From Cognatundibacterium jejuense (GTDB lineage Bacteria > Pseudomonadota > Gammaproteobacteria > Burkholderiales > Burkholderiaceae_D), in contig NZ_JACOFV010000019.1 of the NCBI RefSeq assembly GCF_014284255.1, positions 1 through 64,000 on the forward strand: a stretch of 64,000 nt of DNA. The letters run 5' to 3'. Within the stretch, counting starts at the first letter, position 1; each line of letters opens with the position of its first letter. The translations under genes were made by a program, and so were the position numbers. Positions 27,290-35,668 of this stretch are shown one piece after another. Under the pieces are notes generated by a model. The model had not been told where the DNA came from and ran no database searches. It saw nothing but the letters and a program-made list of their open reading frames with translations.

Positions 27290-28204
27290 ATGGTGCTTAT
27301 GTTCTCGCGCGGCTATTTCAATTTTTTCCTGTCCTTTGTCTTTGCATTGCTGTGCCAGCCTGTGATCTGTGCCGCGCAAAATCAAATGCTTCCAACTATC
27401 ACTACCGTCTCAGCATGTGGCGACCGGACTCCGTTGAAATTTGATCTGATGATACCCAAAGCGCCAGCATTGGCTGCTTACCCCGCGGTGATCATCGTGC
27501 ATGGTGGTGGTTGGATGGGCGGCAGCAGAAAAGACTATCAAGGCTTGCAATCTCTGTTAGCCAATATGGGGTTGGCGAGTATGAGCGTAGACTACCGGCT
27601 GGCACCGCAAGCACTCTTTCCTGCGCAGATTGAAGATCTTAACTGTGCAATTCGTTGGTTGCATCAACACGCTGCTGAACATCAGATTGATCCTGAACGG
27701 ATCGCAGGCTTTGGTATTTCAGCAGGTGCACATTTGACAGCATTGGCTGCGCTGACACCAGACAAGTGGAATACCGTTGATCGCAGCAATCAATCCAGTG
27801 ATCGCTTACGTTGCGCGGTATTGCATGCGCCACCTTTAGATTTTCCGGATTGGTGGCAAACTGCTGATCCACAGATCACTGGCACCATGTCACCGCGCTT
27901 TATGCTGAATAATTTGTTTGGCAAAGATTTTTCACAGGCGCAAAGCACATATAAAGAAGCAAGTCCGTCGACCTATGTGACACATGCGCAAAAAGAGAAA
28001 ACACCACCATTGCTGATTATTCACGGAGAACAGGATGTCACCGTGCCTATCCGTGCTTCACAGACCCTGGTTGATCAGCTTGCTGCACGTGGAATCGCAG
28101 CAGAGTTGATGCGGATTCCCGATGCTGATCACTTCGGCTTTGGTTCGCACACCAGACAGGTGGTGGAAAAAATTCGCAGTTTTTATGCGCAATGTCTGAA
28201 GTAA
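27290..28204 (+). CDS. Alpha/beta hydrolase, exported esterase/lipase-like
   Basis: A 304-residue hydrolase with a hydrophobic signal segment (FFLSFVFALLCQPVICA) followed by a BD-FAE/hormone-sensitive-lipase-like fold. Seen are the oxyanion motif HGGGWMGG, nucleophile GISAGAHL, acid in IHGEQDVTVP and histidine in DADHFGFG. The start lies just after the sodC terminator (27290, or 27299); the frame extends back through the terminator to a GTG inside sodC, which is rejected. Probably acts on an ester in the periplasm. Confidence 0.82.
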   Translation: MVLMFSRGYFNFFLSFVFALLCQPVICAAQNQMLPTITTVSACGDRTPLKFDLMIPKAPALAAYPAVIIVHGGGWMGGSRKDYQGLQSLLANMGLASMSVDYRLAPQALFPAQIEDLNCAIRWLHQHAAEHQIDPERIAGFGISAGAHLTALAALTPDKWNTVDRSNQSSDRLRCAVLHAPPLDFPDWWQTADPQITGTMSPRFMLNNLFGKDFSQAQSTYKEASPSTYVTHAQKEKTPPLLIIHGEQDVTVPIRASQTLVDQLAARGIAAELMRIPDADHFGFGSHTRQVVEKIRSFYAQCLK

Positions 28205-28370
28205 ACGATTTGACTGGCAATATGGCCATCGATAAGTTATCCATAAGGACACTGAACGACTTTACTTGATAGAAAAAAATATTGTCGCTAAGATATCCCC
28301 AATTTGTGAACCAAAACCAGTCATCGTATGTCCCAAGCATGCTTCAATATTTGTCAACCTCAGGAATGTG

Positions 28371-29231
28371 ATGAAATTAAATAAAGTAATCCTGAATTAC
28401 GCCGCCGGGTTAAGCTTGCGAACGACGTTGGTATCTGCGCTTCTGAGTGTTTTTTTCTTGGTTCAAAGTGGTGCCGCAACTGCTGCCACAAAAGATCCTC
28501 AAGCAGTGGTAGATAGCAAAGCTGCGCAGGAAGTTGTTTTCCTGACCAATGATGCGGTTGATGCCAAGGGGCAGCCTATGCCCATGGATAACGTCAGCAA
28601 TTTACTTGACTATATCGCCATGGAAGAGAAGTTTAAGTTGCGATGGGTGCGTACGCCCTGGCAACGCGCAGTCAAAGTGGCTGAATCAGGCGGTGGTGTG
28701 ATTTATGGCATGAGTCGTGTCAAAGACCGTGAAAAAATTTATCACTTCTCGTTACCAGTGCAACTCCATTACGTATTTTTGGTAACACGTTCTGATGCTC
28801 AATTTACTTACAATAGTTATGTTGACTTGCGCGGTAAGACGATCGGCATTCCACGCGGGTTTATGTTTAACGATGAATTTGAAACGCTTCGCGACAAATT
28901 GTTTAAAGTCGAAAATGATGGCCACGATACCATCGCTCGCCTCAATAAACTGATGTTCAAACGCATGGACGCTGCCTTATTCAATTCCGCAAATAAGAAT
29001 CCACGGTTTTTAGAGCGTCGTTTGCAAAATGCCAGGGTTGATCAGCAAGGCATGTTCCCACAATTCGATAATGTAGAAATTACTGTATTACCGAAACCCG
29101 TTTTTATTGATGCAGTTCATTTTGCTGTGCGTGCGGACAAAGATGACGGCATTATCGATAAAATCAATGACGCCATTTTGAAAGCCAGAAAGGCAGGCAT
29201 TCTGGAAGATATTCCAAGTTCTTTCAATTAG
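28371..29231 (+). CDS. Periplasmic solute-binding protein (SBP_bac_3-like)
   Basis: A 286-residue exported protein with a signal segment (TTLVSALLSVFFLVQSGAATA) and a bacterial family-3 solute-binding fold: VVFLTNDAVD, FKLRWVRTPWQRAVKVAE, GGVIYGMSRVKDREKIYHFS, and VDLRGKTIGIPRG. No transporter genes are adjacent, so it may be a stand-alone sensor or binding protein. The ATG at 28371 follows AGGA; 35 extra in-frame codons upstream are not used. Confidence 0.75.
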   Translation: MKLNKVILNYAAGLSLRTTLVSALLSVFFLVQSGAATAATKDPQAVVDSKAAQEVVFLTNDAVDAKGQPMPMDNVSNLLDYIAMEEKFKLRWVRTPWQRAVKVAESGGGVIYGMSRVKDREKIYHFSLPVQLHYVFLVTRSDAQFTYNSYVDLRGKTIGIPRGFMFNDEFETLRDKLFKVENDGHDTIARLNKLMFKRMDAALFNSANKNPRFLERRLQNARVDQQGMFPQFDNVEITVLPKPVFIDAVHFAVRADKDDGIIDKINDAILKARKAGILEDIPSSFN

Positions 29232-29242
29232 GATATAAATAC

Positions 29243-29275
29243 AGAGGCATCTAAAAAATTTAGACGCCTCTGTTT
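29243..29275. terminator. Bidirectional terminator between solute-binding gene and lysA
   Basis: ACAGAGGCATCTAAA (29243-29257) pairs with TTTAGACGCCTCTGT (29261-29275) with a single mismatch around three A bases. It lies between two converging genes, four bases from the lysA stop, and can end both transcripts. Confidence 0.75.
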
Positions 29276-29279
29276 ATGA

Positions 29280-30527
29280 TTACAATTCCAGTGCAATCAA
29301 TTCTTGTATCGTCTGACGGCGACGAATTTGTGTCACCTTCTCGCCATCAACCAAAATTTCCGGAATCAAAGGACGCGAATTGTAGTTCGAAGACATGCTG
29401 GCGCCATAGGCTCCCGTGTCATGGAATACAAATAAATCGCCAATGTCACAGACAGGTAAATCCTGCGATGTAAGCACGCCGCCTTCTTCTTGTGTGAACA
29501 CATCACCTGATTCGCATAAAGGCCCGGCGACCACGCTGGCGCGCAGCTCGTTAGTGCGCGGCGTGCCATTTGCAGCGAGAGCACTGATGCGGTGGTAGCT
29601 ACCATACATGGCTGGACGAGCGAGGTCATTAAAACCAGCATCGACCAAGGCAAAGAAGTTTTTGCCGCTTTGTTTTTGTGCTCGTAATTCAGAAATTAAA
29701 ATACCAGATTGCGCGACCAGAAAACGTCCTGGTTCAATTTCCATACTGATTTTGTGTCCCAGATGTGCTTCGATTTCTTTGCGTGCTTTATCCCAGATCT
29801 GGAAATAATGCGCGGTATCGACAATCGCTTCGCCTTCACGATACGGGATGGATAGACCACCGCCAATCGAGATCGCTTGTAAATCACGCCCAGCGAGTTT
29901 GACCTGGCTGATCATCGCATCGCATACGCTTTGCAAATGATCGTAGTCCACACCAGAACCGATGTGCATGTGTAATCCGATGAGTTTCAGACCATATTGA
30001 TCAATCAACTGATACGCCGCTGGCAATTCTTCAAACCAGATTCCGTGCTTACTCTGTTCGCCACCGGTATTCGTTTTACGGCTATGGCCATGACCAAAGC
30101 CTGGATTGATACGCAACCATACCGGATGTCCAGGGTGCGCCTCACCAAGTTGTTTGAGCATATCTGGTGAACCGCAATTGACCGGAATATTTAACTCCAC
30201 CACGCGCTTCAATGCGTGACGATCTAGCAGATCTGCCGTGAACACAATTTGTGCATGGGTCTGATCAGTATCCTGTGTTGGTGTAAAACCAGCCACTAGT
30301 GCGCGTTCCACTTCACCAAGTGAGACAGAATCGACCATCACACCTTCTTCACGCATCAGTCGCAACAAATGGATATTGCTCGATGCTTTTTGAGCAAAGC
30401 GAATTACATCAAATTGTTTCAACAGACCGATTTGCTCCCGAATAATGCTGGCATCGTACGCCCAGCAAGGGGTTTGATATTCTTGTGCAATCGCTGCGAT
30501 CTGGGCATTGCTGATATGGGTTGCCAT
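29280..30527 (-). CDS. lysA: Diaminopimelate decarboxylase
   Basis: LysA makes lysine from meso-diaminopimelate using pyridoxal phosphate. The 415-residue protein shows the PLP lysine region RFAQKASSN, GGEQSKHGIW, HMHIGSGVD, SIGGGLSIPY, and the catalytic CESGDVF. The start at 30527 (MATHISNAQI) is chosen over a frame extending to 30587. It is transcribed divergently from an Lrp/AsnC regulator, a common layout for lysine-responsive control of lysA. This is a second-type LysA near 415 residues; another copy may exist elsewhere. Confidence 0.92.
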   Translation of the reverse strand: MATHISNAQIAAIAQEYQTPCWAYDASIIREQIGLLKQFDVIRFAQKASSNIHLLRLMREEGVMVDSVSLGEVERALVAGFTPTQDTDQTHAQIVFTADLLDRHALKRVVELNIPVNCGSPDMLKQLGEAHPGHPVWLRINPGFGHGHSRKTNTGGEQSKHGIWFEELPAAYQLIDQYGLKLIGLHMHIGSGVDYDHLQSVCDAMISQVKLAGRDLQAISIGGGLSIPYREGEAIVDTAHYFQIWDKARKEIEAHLGHKISMEIEPGRFLVAQSGILISELRAQKQSGKNFFALVDAGFNDLARPAMYGSYHRISALAANGTPRTNELRASVVAGPLCESGDVFTQEEGGVLTSQDLPVCDIGDLFVFHDTGAYGASMSSNYNSRPLIPEILVDGEKVTQIRRRQTIQELIALEL

Positions 30528-30660
30528 GATGATTTTCGGATAGTCTGAAGAGTTTAGTGTAAGCTCTACTTTAACAAGCAGTTTCATGTAGATGAATAGT
30601 GATTCATAAGCAATTCAGATGCAGATGATGGAATTCAATTGAAAATGACGATAAAACCTT

Positions 30661-31107
30661 ATGAATCCCAAGATTGATCAATTTGACCAAAAAATCCTGC
30701 AATTATTGCAACAAGATGCCCGTATGTCGCATGCAGAAATTGGTCGTCAGGTACACCTGAGCCAGCCAGCGGTATCCGAACGCATCAAGCGGCTCGAAGC
30801 GTCTGAAGTGATCCGCGCGTATCGTGCTGATATTAATCCCAAAGCCTTGGGTTACCAGATTACGGCCATGATACGCTTGTCGACGCAGCAGGGCAGACCC
30901 TATGCGCAGTATGTCGCGACTTGTCCTGAAATTATTGATTGCTATACCGTCACCGGTGAAGATGGCGCTGTCATGCGGGTATTGGCAACCGATGTCGAGC
31001 ATTTGCAGCGTATTATTAATGAGTTAAATGTGTTTGGCTCAACCTCGACAGCGATAGTCTTGACCACGCACGTCGCCGGAAAAGCCATTACCGCACCGCA
31101 GTTATAG
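30661..31107 (+). CDS. Lrp/AsnC-family regulator, likely of lysA
   Basis: A 148-residue regulator with helix-turn-helix (FDQKILQLLQQDARMSHAEIGRQVHLSQPAVSERIKRLEASEVI in pieces) and RAM ligand domain (CYTVTGEDGAVMRVLATDVEHL). The 133-base divergent gap with lysA makes lysA its probable target. It closely resembles the Lrp-type protein at 23792 in the first 50 residues. Confidence 0.88.
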   Translation: MNPKIDQFDQKILQLLQQDARMSHAEIGRQVHLSQPAVSERIKRLEASEVIRAYRADINPKALGYQITAMIRLSTQQGRPYAQYVATCPEIIDCYTVTGEDGAVMRVLATDVEHLQRIINELNVFGSTSTAIVLTTHVAGKAITAPQL

Positions 31108-31217
31108 TGTTGCAGGCTGTGCTTTGCGCCTGCGCAAGCAAAGCCCGTGCTGAACTTCTATAATGGCAGACTGTCATATTGCAACTGTGCGCCCCTATTA
31201 TTGTCAAAGAGAGAACC

Positions 31218-31739
31218 ATGCTAGAACCGTCTTCCCCGCGTAAATTCCGGTTATTCGCTATCGTTGCCGCTGCGGCTTTGATCGTGTTGGGCGTCTTGTT
31301 TTATCAATCGCTGTCTGGCAAAACCACAATCCCCGACGTGACTTTTACCAATTTGAAGGGTGAAAAAATCAGTGCCCAAAGCTTACGTGGCAAAGTCGTC
31401 ATGGTCAATTTCTGGGCAACCTCGTGTTCGACGTGCGTCGCTGAAATGCCCAAGATGATCAGCACCTACAACCAATATCATAATCAAGGCTTGGAATATG
31501 TGGCAGTGGCAATGAGTTATGATCCAGCCAATTACGTTTTAAATTATGCTGAAACACGTCAGTTACCATTTCAGGTTGCACTCGATGTTGATGGCAAATT
31601 AGCGCAAGCATTTGGCGAAGTAAAAATGACCCCGACGACCTTTGTCATCGATAAGCAAGGCAATATCTTAAAGCGTTATCTTGGTGAACCTTCGTTTGAT
31701 GAGTTGCATGGCATACTTGAAAAAGCACTCAAGGCGTAA
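31218..31739 (+). CDS. TlpA-like membrane-anchored thioredoxin
   Basis: A 173-residue protein with one N-terminal membrane segment (about residues 9-28) and a periplasmic thioredoxin fold. The redox site is CSTC in WATSCSTCVAEMPKM, and the cis-proline is in KMTPTTFVID. TlpA/ResA-type proteins reduce disulfides in the periplasm, often for cytochrome or copper-protein maturation. The ATG at 31218 follows GAGAGAACC; 13 in-frame codons upstream are not used. Confidence 0.88.
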   Translation: MLEPSSPRKFRLFAIVAAAALIVLGVLFYQSLSGKTTIPDVTFTNLKGEKISAQSLRGKVVMVNFWATSCSTCVAEMPKMISTYNQYHNQGLEYVAVAMSYDPANYVLNYAETRQLPFQVALDVDGKLAQAFGEVKMTPTTFVIDKQGNILKRYLGEPSFDELHGILEKALKA

Positions 31740-31839
31740 CTAGCGATGACGAAATATCGCTCCGGCGACGTTACGATTGCAATGTCATCAATGTGAGTTC
31801 GTGTATCCGGTGAGGGCGGGTGGATACCCTGTGATTGAT

Positions 31840-32400
31840 TTACACCCCAAACCCGATATTAAAAGGCTTGGAAACACGGCATAAACTTCGCTCAAAAATC
31901 TTCGCACCTTCTTTAGGTTTAGCCTGATCGAGCTTAATGCCTTTAATGACGGTAGAAATACCAGTTAAACCTTTTTTAGGATCAGCGTTGGCACCGATTC
32001 CCATGATTGTCAGGTAGCCATCCTTAGGATAAATAATGTACATGCCATGGTAGCCTTCGCTTGCTGTATTCTCATTTGCCTGATGCAAACCTTTTCTAAT
32101 TTTTTGTATGATTTCTTTCTTTCCATTCCAGATATCTTGCAATTTATGGCCATTTACTAGAGTTAACATCCCATACGAAAAAAAACCTATTCCTGACATT
32201 CCATCACCATAGTTATGCCAGCATTCATCACGATCATCGTTATGTTTATTCTCTAAATACTGCTTAAATATTGGTGAGTTATAAAAATCAGCTTCTCCGA
32301 CGTTTCGCATTTTGACATCGAGACTCTTTGTTCCAGCACAAGCTAATTGCGTTAACATTGAAGTGATAACGAAGACTTTAATATACAATCTGATTTTCAT
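31840..32400 (-). CDS. Exported putative immunity protein, module D
   Basis: A 186-residue protein with a signal peptide of about 22 residues (ends LACA before GTKSLD). It belongs to the same family as the three genes at 32874, 33994 and 35096. Shared features are DECW, GYHGMYIIYPKDGYLTIMGIGAN in pieces, GLTGIS, and the tail GAKIFERSLCRVSKPFNIGFGV. Two conserved cysteines suit a disulfide in the periplasm. It lies 15 bases after the truncated amidase fragment. Immunity to the amidase is inferred from repeated pairing, not from a known family. A lipoprotein cleavage is less likely. Confidence 0.7.
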   Translation of the reverse strand: MKIRLYIKVFVITSMLTQLACAGTKSLDVKMRNVGEADFYNSPIFKQYLENKHNDDRDECWHNYGDGMSGIGFFSYGMLTLVNGHKLQDIWNGKKEIIQKIRKGLHQANENTASEGYHGMYIIYPKDGYLTIMGIGANADPKKGLTGISTVIKGIKLDQAKPKEGAKIFERSLCRVSKPFNIGFGV

Positions 32401-32415
32401 AATTTCCCTTGCAGG

Positions 32416-32796
32416 TTAACGGTATTCATGTGGATCAAAACTATCTTTTTCATTGATTTTTATAGCTTTTCCAAAATATAGCTGCGCCGCTTTAATATCA
32501 ACTTCCTGCAACCCCTTCTCCTGCTCTTTCTCCGCAAATTTTTGATACGCAATCGGCACAAAATACTCAACGCCTTTACTAGTCGGATCAGGGTATTCAA
32601 TCAATATCGTATCGTGCTGATTGCCTCCCAACACCAGCATCTTTCCTTTCCATGTGCCATACACAAAGCAAACATGCCCACCACCATTGCGCCTGCAATA
32701 ACGAATGGCGCCATAAATCGGTTTGTTAATTTTGACGAATTTATCTGGATTGTTGTGGCAGAAATGAGAGCTCATGAATCCTGTAGGTGCTGATAG
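32416..32796 (-). pseudogene. 5'-truncated amidase toxin fragment, module D
   Basis: The frame from an ATG at 32775 gives 119 residues that match the second half of the amidase domain of the full-length effector from MSSHFCHNNPDKF onward. Homology starts at LSAPTGF (from 32796), with a stop at 32806-32808 just before it and no start codon. The catalytic cysteine segment NAWCASFV is missing, while the histidine region GHVCFVYG is kept. It cannot be an active papain-like amidase. The C-terminal tail (KINEKDSFDPHEYR) differs from other copies. Confidence 0.8.
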
Positions 32797-32873
32797 ATAG
32801 CGTTTTTAAGCAATTAAAGTTTGCAATATCAATACCGATTTAACTAATCACAGTTATCCCAACAATTTTTACG

Positions 32874-33458
32874 TCAATGAACATGGAGAGCGCCCCGGGA
32901 ATCAATGGCAAAAGGTTTTGTAACTCGACATAAACTACGTTCAAAAATCTTAGCTCCGACATTGGGAAAGGTTTGATCGAGTTTAATATCTCTGAGAATA
33001 GGAGAAATGCCTGTCATTCCCTTGTTAGGATTTGCATTGGCGCCAATTGCCATAATTGTTAATTGTCCATTTTCTGGCTTAATTATGTACATTCCGTCAT
33101 ATCCTGATCGGCTAGTGAATTCATCCTCTTTATGCATTATTTTTCTTGCGAGCTCTAAGGCCTCTCTGTCACCGAAAAAAATGGAACGAGCCAACTCAGT
33201 GTTTATACCCGGCGGTAGCTTAGTTATAGTCATCTGCCCTATTCCATTACCACCTTCACCGAAATGTCCCCAGCATCGATCAGATTTCAATTCCTGATTA
33301 TTTAAGTTTTCTAAATATTTTTTGAAAATTGGAGAATTTATAAACGATGTATCTCCGATATTGACTAATATCACGCTAAGGTAACTAGTGCCGGCAAATA
33401 CACTGTAAGTATAAAAAATCAATAAAAAAGCTATGAAAAAATTTGATCTCATATTCAT
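32874..33458 (-). CDS. Exported putative immunity protein, module C (divergent)
   Basis: A 194-residue exported protein (signal about residues 1-22, ending SVFA) of the same family as the other three, but clearly divergent: SPIFKKYLENLNNQE, CWGHFGEGGNG, YDGMYIIKPENGQLTIMAIGANAN, and tail ERSLCRVTKPFAIDSRGALHVH. It lacks the FNIGFGV end of its relatives. It follows, by 16 bases, the one toxin module that is itself divergent, which supports a specific toxin-immunity pair. Confidence 0.7.
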   Translation of the reverse strand: MNMRSNFFIAFLLIFYTYSVFAGTSYLSVILVNIGDTSFINSPIFKKYLENLNNQELKSDRCWGHFGEGGNGIGQMTITKLPPGINTELARSIFFGDREALELARKIMHKEDEFTSRSGYDGMYIIKPENGQLTIMAIGANANPNKGMTGISPILRDIKLDQTFPNVGAKIFERSLCRVTKPFAIDSRGALHVH

Positions 33459-33474
33459 TATCCGAACGCTTAAT

Positions 33475-33993
33475 TTAGCTATTCTTTTTTGATTTTAATG
33501 ATTTAGGAACCGCATCGCCCATTGCCATTTTTAAGGCAATAATATCTATTTCGGGCAATTCTTTGTCTTGCTCAGCTTCCGCAAATTTTTGATACGCGAT
33601 AGGGACATAAAAAGATACTCCTCCATAGGTAGAATCTGGATGCTCAAATAAAATCGTGTCGGATTGATTTCCGCCAAGAACAACCATTTTTCCATTTAAT
33701 GTGCCATACACAAAGCAAACATGCCCACCACCATCGCGCCTGCAATAGCGAATGGCGCCATAAACAGGCTTGCTAATTTTGACGAATTTGTCCGGATTGT
33801 TGTGGCAGAAATGGGAGCCCATGAATCCCGTGGGGGCGGGGGAATAGCCGGCTTCTCGCAAACAATAATTCACAAACGAAGCGCACCATGCATTGGCGTC
33901 ACCAGCTAAAGTAGGGTTGCCATCATATTTCACGCCACCTGCTTTGCTTTCTACCCCTCCGGCTCGGTCGTTGTCTAATAGTGAGTGATTCAC
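33475..33993 (-). CDS. Orphan amidase toxin module C (divergent)
   Basis: A 172-residue free-standing amidase domain with catalytic Cys37 (NAWCASFVNYCL) and His91 (GHVCFVYG). The first 100 residues match the C-terminus of the full-length effector almost exactly, but after about residue 96 it diverges (TLNGKMVVLGGNQSDTILFEHPDS) and ends PKSLKSKKNS. It has no signal or delivery domain. The GTG start at 33993 directly follows the TAA of the upstream immunity gene, with GGGGTG inside that gene as probable ribosome binding site. Confidence 0.72.
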   Translation of the reverse strand: MNHSLLDNDRAGGVESKAGGVKYDGNPTLAGDANAWCASFVNYCLREAGYSPAPTGFMGSHFCHNNPDKFVKISKPVYGAIRYCRRDGGGHVCFVYGTLNGKMVVLGGNQSDTILFEHPDSTYGGVSFYVPIAYQKFAEAEQDKELPEIDIIALKMAMGDAVPKSLKSKKNS

Positions 33994-34557
33994 TTACACC
34001 CCAAACCCAATATTAAAAGGCTTAGAAACACGGCATAAACTTCGCTCAAAAATCTTCGCACCTTCTTTGGGGTTAGATTGATCTAACTTAATGCCTTTAA
34101 TGACCGGAGAGATGCCAGTTAAACCTCTTTTAGGATCATCGTTTGCACCGACTCCCATGATGGTCAGGTAGCCATTCTTGGGAAAAATAATGTACATGCC
34201 GTGGTAGCCTTCGCTCGTCGTATTCTCGTTTGCTTGATGTAATCCCTTTCGAATTTTTTGTATGATCTCTTTCTTTCCATTCCAGACATCATTCAGCTGA
34301 TATCCGTCTTCCAAATAAAACATTCCATAATTTAAATAATAAATGCCAGAAACTCCGTCACCATAACGATGCCAACATTCATCTACTAAGTTGTTGTCTG
34401 TGTTATCTAAATATTGTTTGAAAATAGGTGACTGATAAAAATCCTTATCTCCAAGATTTCTTAACTTAACATCAAATCCTTTAGTTCCTGCATATGCAAG
34501 ATGAATACTCAAAAAAATTAGAATAAAAAATCGAGTTATCAATAACATCTTTATCAT
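33994..34557 (-). CDS. Exported putative immunity protein, module B
   Basis: A 187-residue protein with a signal peptide of about 23 residues (ends LAYA before GTKGFD). It is very similar to modules A and D: SPIFKQYLDN, DECWHRYGDGVSG, GYHGMYIIFPKNGYLTIMGVGAN in pieces and the tail SLCRVSKPFNIGFGV. It lies 10 bases after orphan toxin B. Its last codons (GGG TTT GGG GTG TAA) supply the likely ribosome binding site for toxin C. Confidence 0.7.
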   Translation of the reverse strand: MIKMLLITRFFILIFLSIHLAYAGTKGFDVKLRNLGDKDFYQSPIFKQYLDNTDNNLVDECWHRYGDGVSGIYYLNYGMFYLEDGYQLNDVWNGKKEIIQKIRKGLHQANENTTSEGYHGMYIIFPKNGYLTIMGVGANDDPKRGLTGISPVIKGIKLDQSNPKEGAKIFERSLCRVSKPFNIGFGV

Positions 34558-34567
34558 CTCCTAAAAA

Positions 34568-35095
34568 TTAGCGGTAGTCGTCACCTGAACCACGCTGTTG
34601 CCCAATTGCCACTGCGGCACCAAAATATTTTCGAGCGGCAAAAATATCAACTTCCTGCAATCCCTTCTCCTGCTCTTTCTCCGCAAATTTTTGATACGCA
34701 ATCGGCACAAAATACTCAACGCCTTTACTAGTCGGATCAGGGTATTCAATCAATATCGTATCGTGCTGATTGCCTCCTAGCACCAGCATCTTTCCTTTCC
34801 ATGTGCCATACACAAAACAAATATGCCCACCACCATCGCGCCTGCAATAGCGAATGGCGCCATAAACAGGCTTGCTAATTTTGACGAATTTGTCCGGATT
34901 GTTGTGGCAGAAATGGGAGCTCATGAATCCCGTGGGTGCAGGGGAGTAGCCGGCTTCTCGCAAGCAATAATTCACAAACGAAGCACACCATGCATTGGCG
35001 TCACCAGCTAACGTAGGGTTACCATCATATTTCACGCCACCTGCTTTGCTTTTTACCCCTCCGGCTCGGTTGTTGTCTAATAGTGAGTGATTCAC
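34568..35095 (-). CDS. Orphan amidase toxin module B
   Basis: A 175-residue free-standing copy of the effector's amidase domain with Cys37 in NAWCASFV and His91 in GHICFVYG. From DNNRAGG to YQKFAEKEQEKGLQEVDI it is nearly identical to the full-length effector, then ends in its own tail (FAARKYFGAAVAIGQQRGSGDDYR). The first six residues (MNHSLL) are unrelated to the effector, marking the joint. The GTG start follows the previous immunity stop without any gap. No signal peptide. Confidence 0.72.
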   Translation of the reverse strand: MNHSLLDNNRAGGVKSKAGGVKYDGNPTLAGDANAWCASFVNYCLREAGYSPAPTGFMSSHFCHNNPDKFVKISKPVYGAIRYCRRDGGGHICFVYGTWKGKMLVLGGNQHDTILIEYPDPTSKGVEYFVPIAYQKFAEKEQEKGLQEVDIFAARKYFGAAVAIGQQRGSGDDYR

Positions 35096-35650
35096 TTACA
35101 CCCCAAACCCAATATTAAAAGGCTTAGAAACACGGCATAAACTTCGCTCAAAAATCTTCGCGCCTTCTTTAGGTTTAGTCTGATCGAGCTTAATGCCTTT
35201 AATGACGGTAGAAATACCAGTTAAGCCCTTTTTAGGATTAGCGTTGGCACCGACTCCCATAATGGTCAGGTAGCCATTCTTGGGATAAATGATGTACATG
35301 CCGTGGTAACCCTCACTTGCAGTATGTTCATCCGGTTGGTGTAGATTTTTTCTAATATTCTGTATTGCTTCTTTGTTGAAATTGAAAATGTCTTGTATGG
35401 TGTGCCCATTTATAAGACGCAAAAAACCATAATTGAGATAATGTATCCCCGAAACGCCATCTCCATAATGCTGCCAACATTCATCGAAATGGTAATTTCC
35501 GAAATTATTTGTAAATTGCTTAAAAATCGGAGATTGATAAAAATCGCTATCCCCTAGATTTTCCAATTTAACATCAAGACCTTTTGTACCTGCGAATGCC
35601 ATTGGAATTGCCATTAAATTTAATAAAAATATTCTGGTAATAAATAACAT
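35096..35650 (-). CDS. Exported putative immunity protein, module A
   Basis: A 184-residue protein with a signal peptide of about 20 residues (ends AFA before GTKGLD). It follows the full-length amidase effector by 18 bases and belongs to the family shared by all four modules. A protein in the periplasm next to a peptidoglycan amidase is the expected layout of an immunity protein. The variable part lies between residues about 40 and 110, the likely contact region; the last 70 residues are nearly constant. Confidence 0.72.
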   Translation of the reverse strand: MLFITRIFLLNLMAIPMAFAGTKGLDVKLENLGDSDFYQSPIFKQFTNNFGNYHFDECWQHYGDGVSGIHYLNYGFLRLINGHTIQDIFNFNKEAIQNIRKNLHQPDEHTASEGYHGMYIIYPKNGYLTIMGVGANANPKKGLTGISTVIKGIKLDQTKPKEGAKIFERSLCRVSKPFNIGFGV

Positions 35651-35668
35651 TTTTTGTATCCATTAAAA

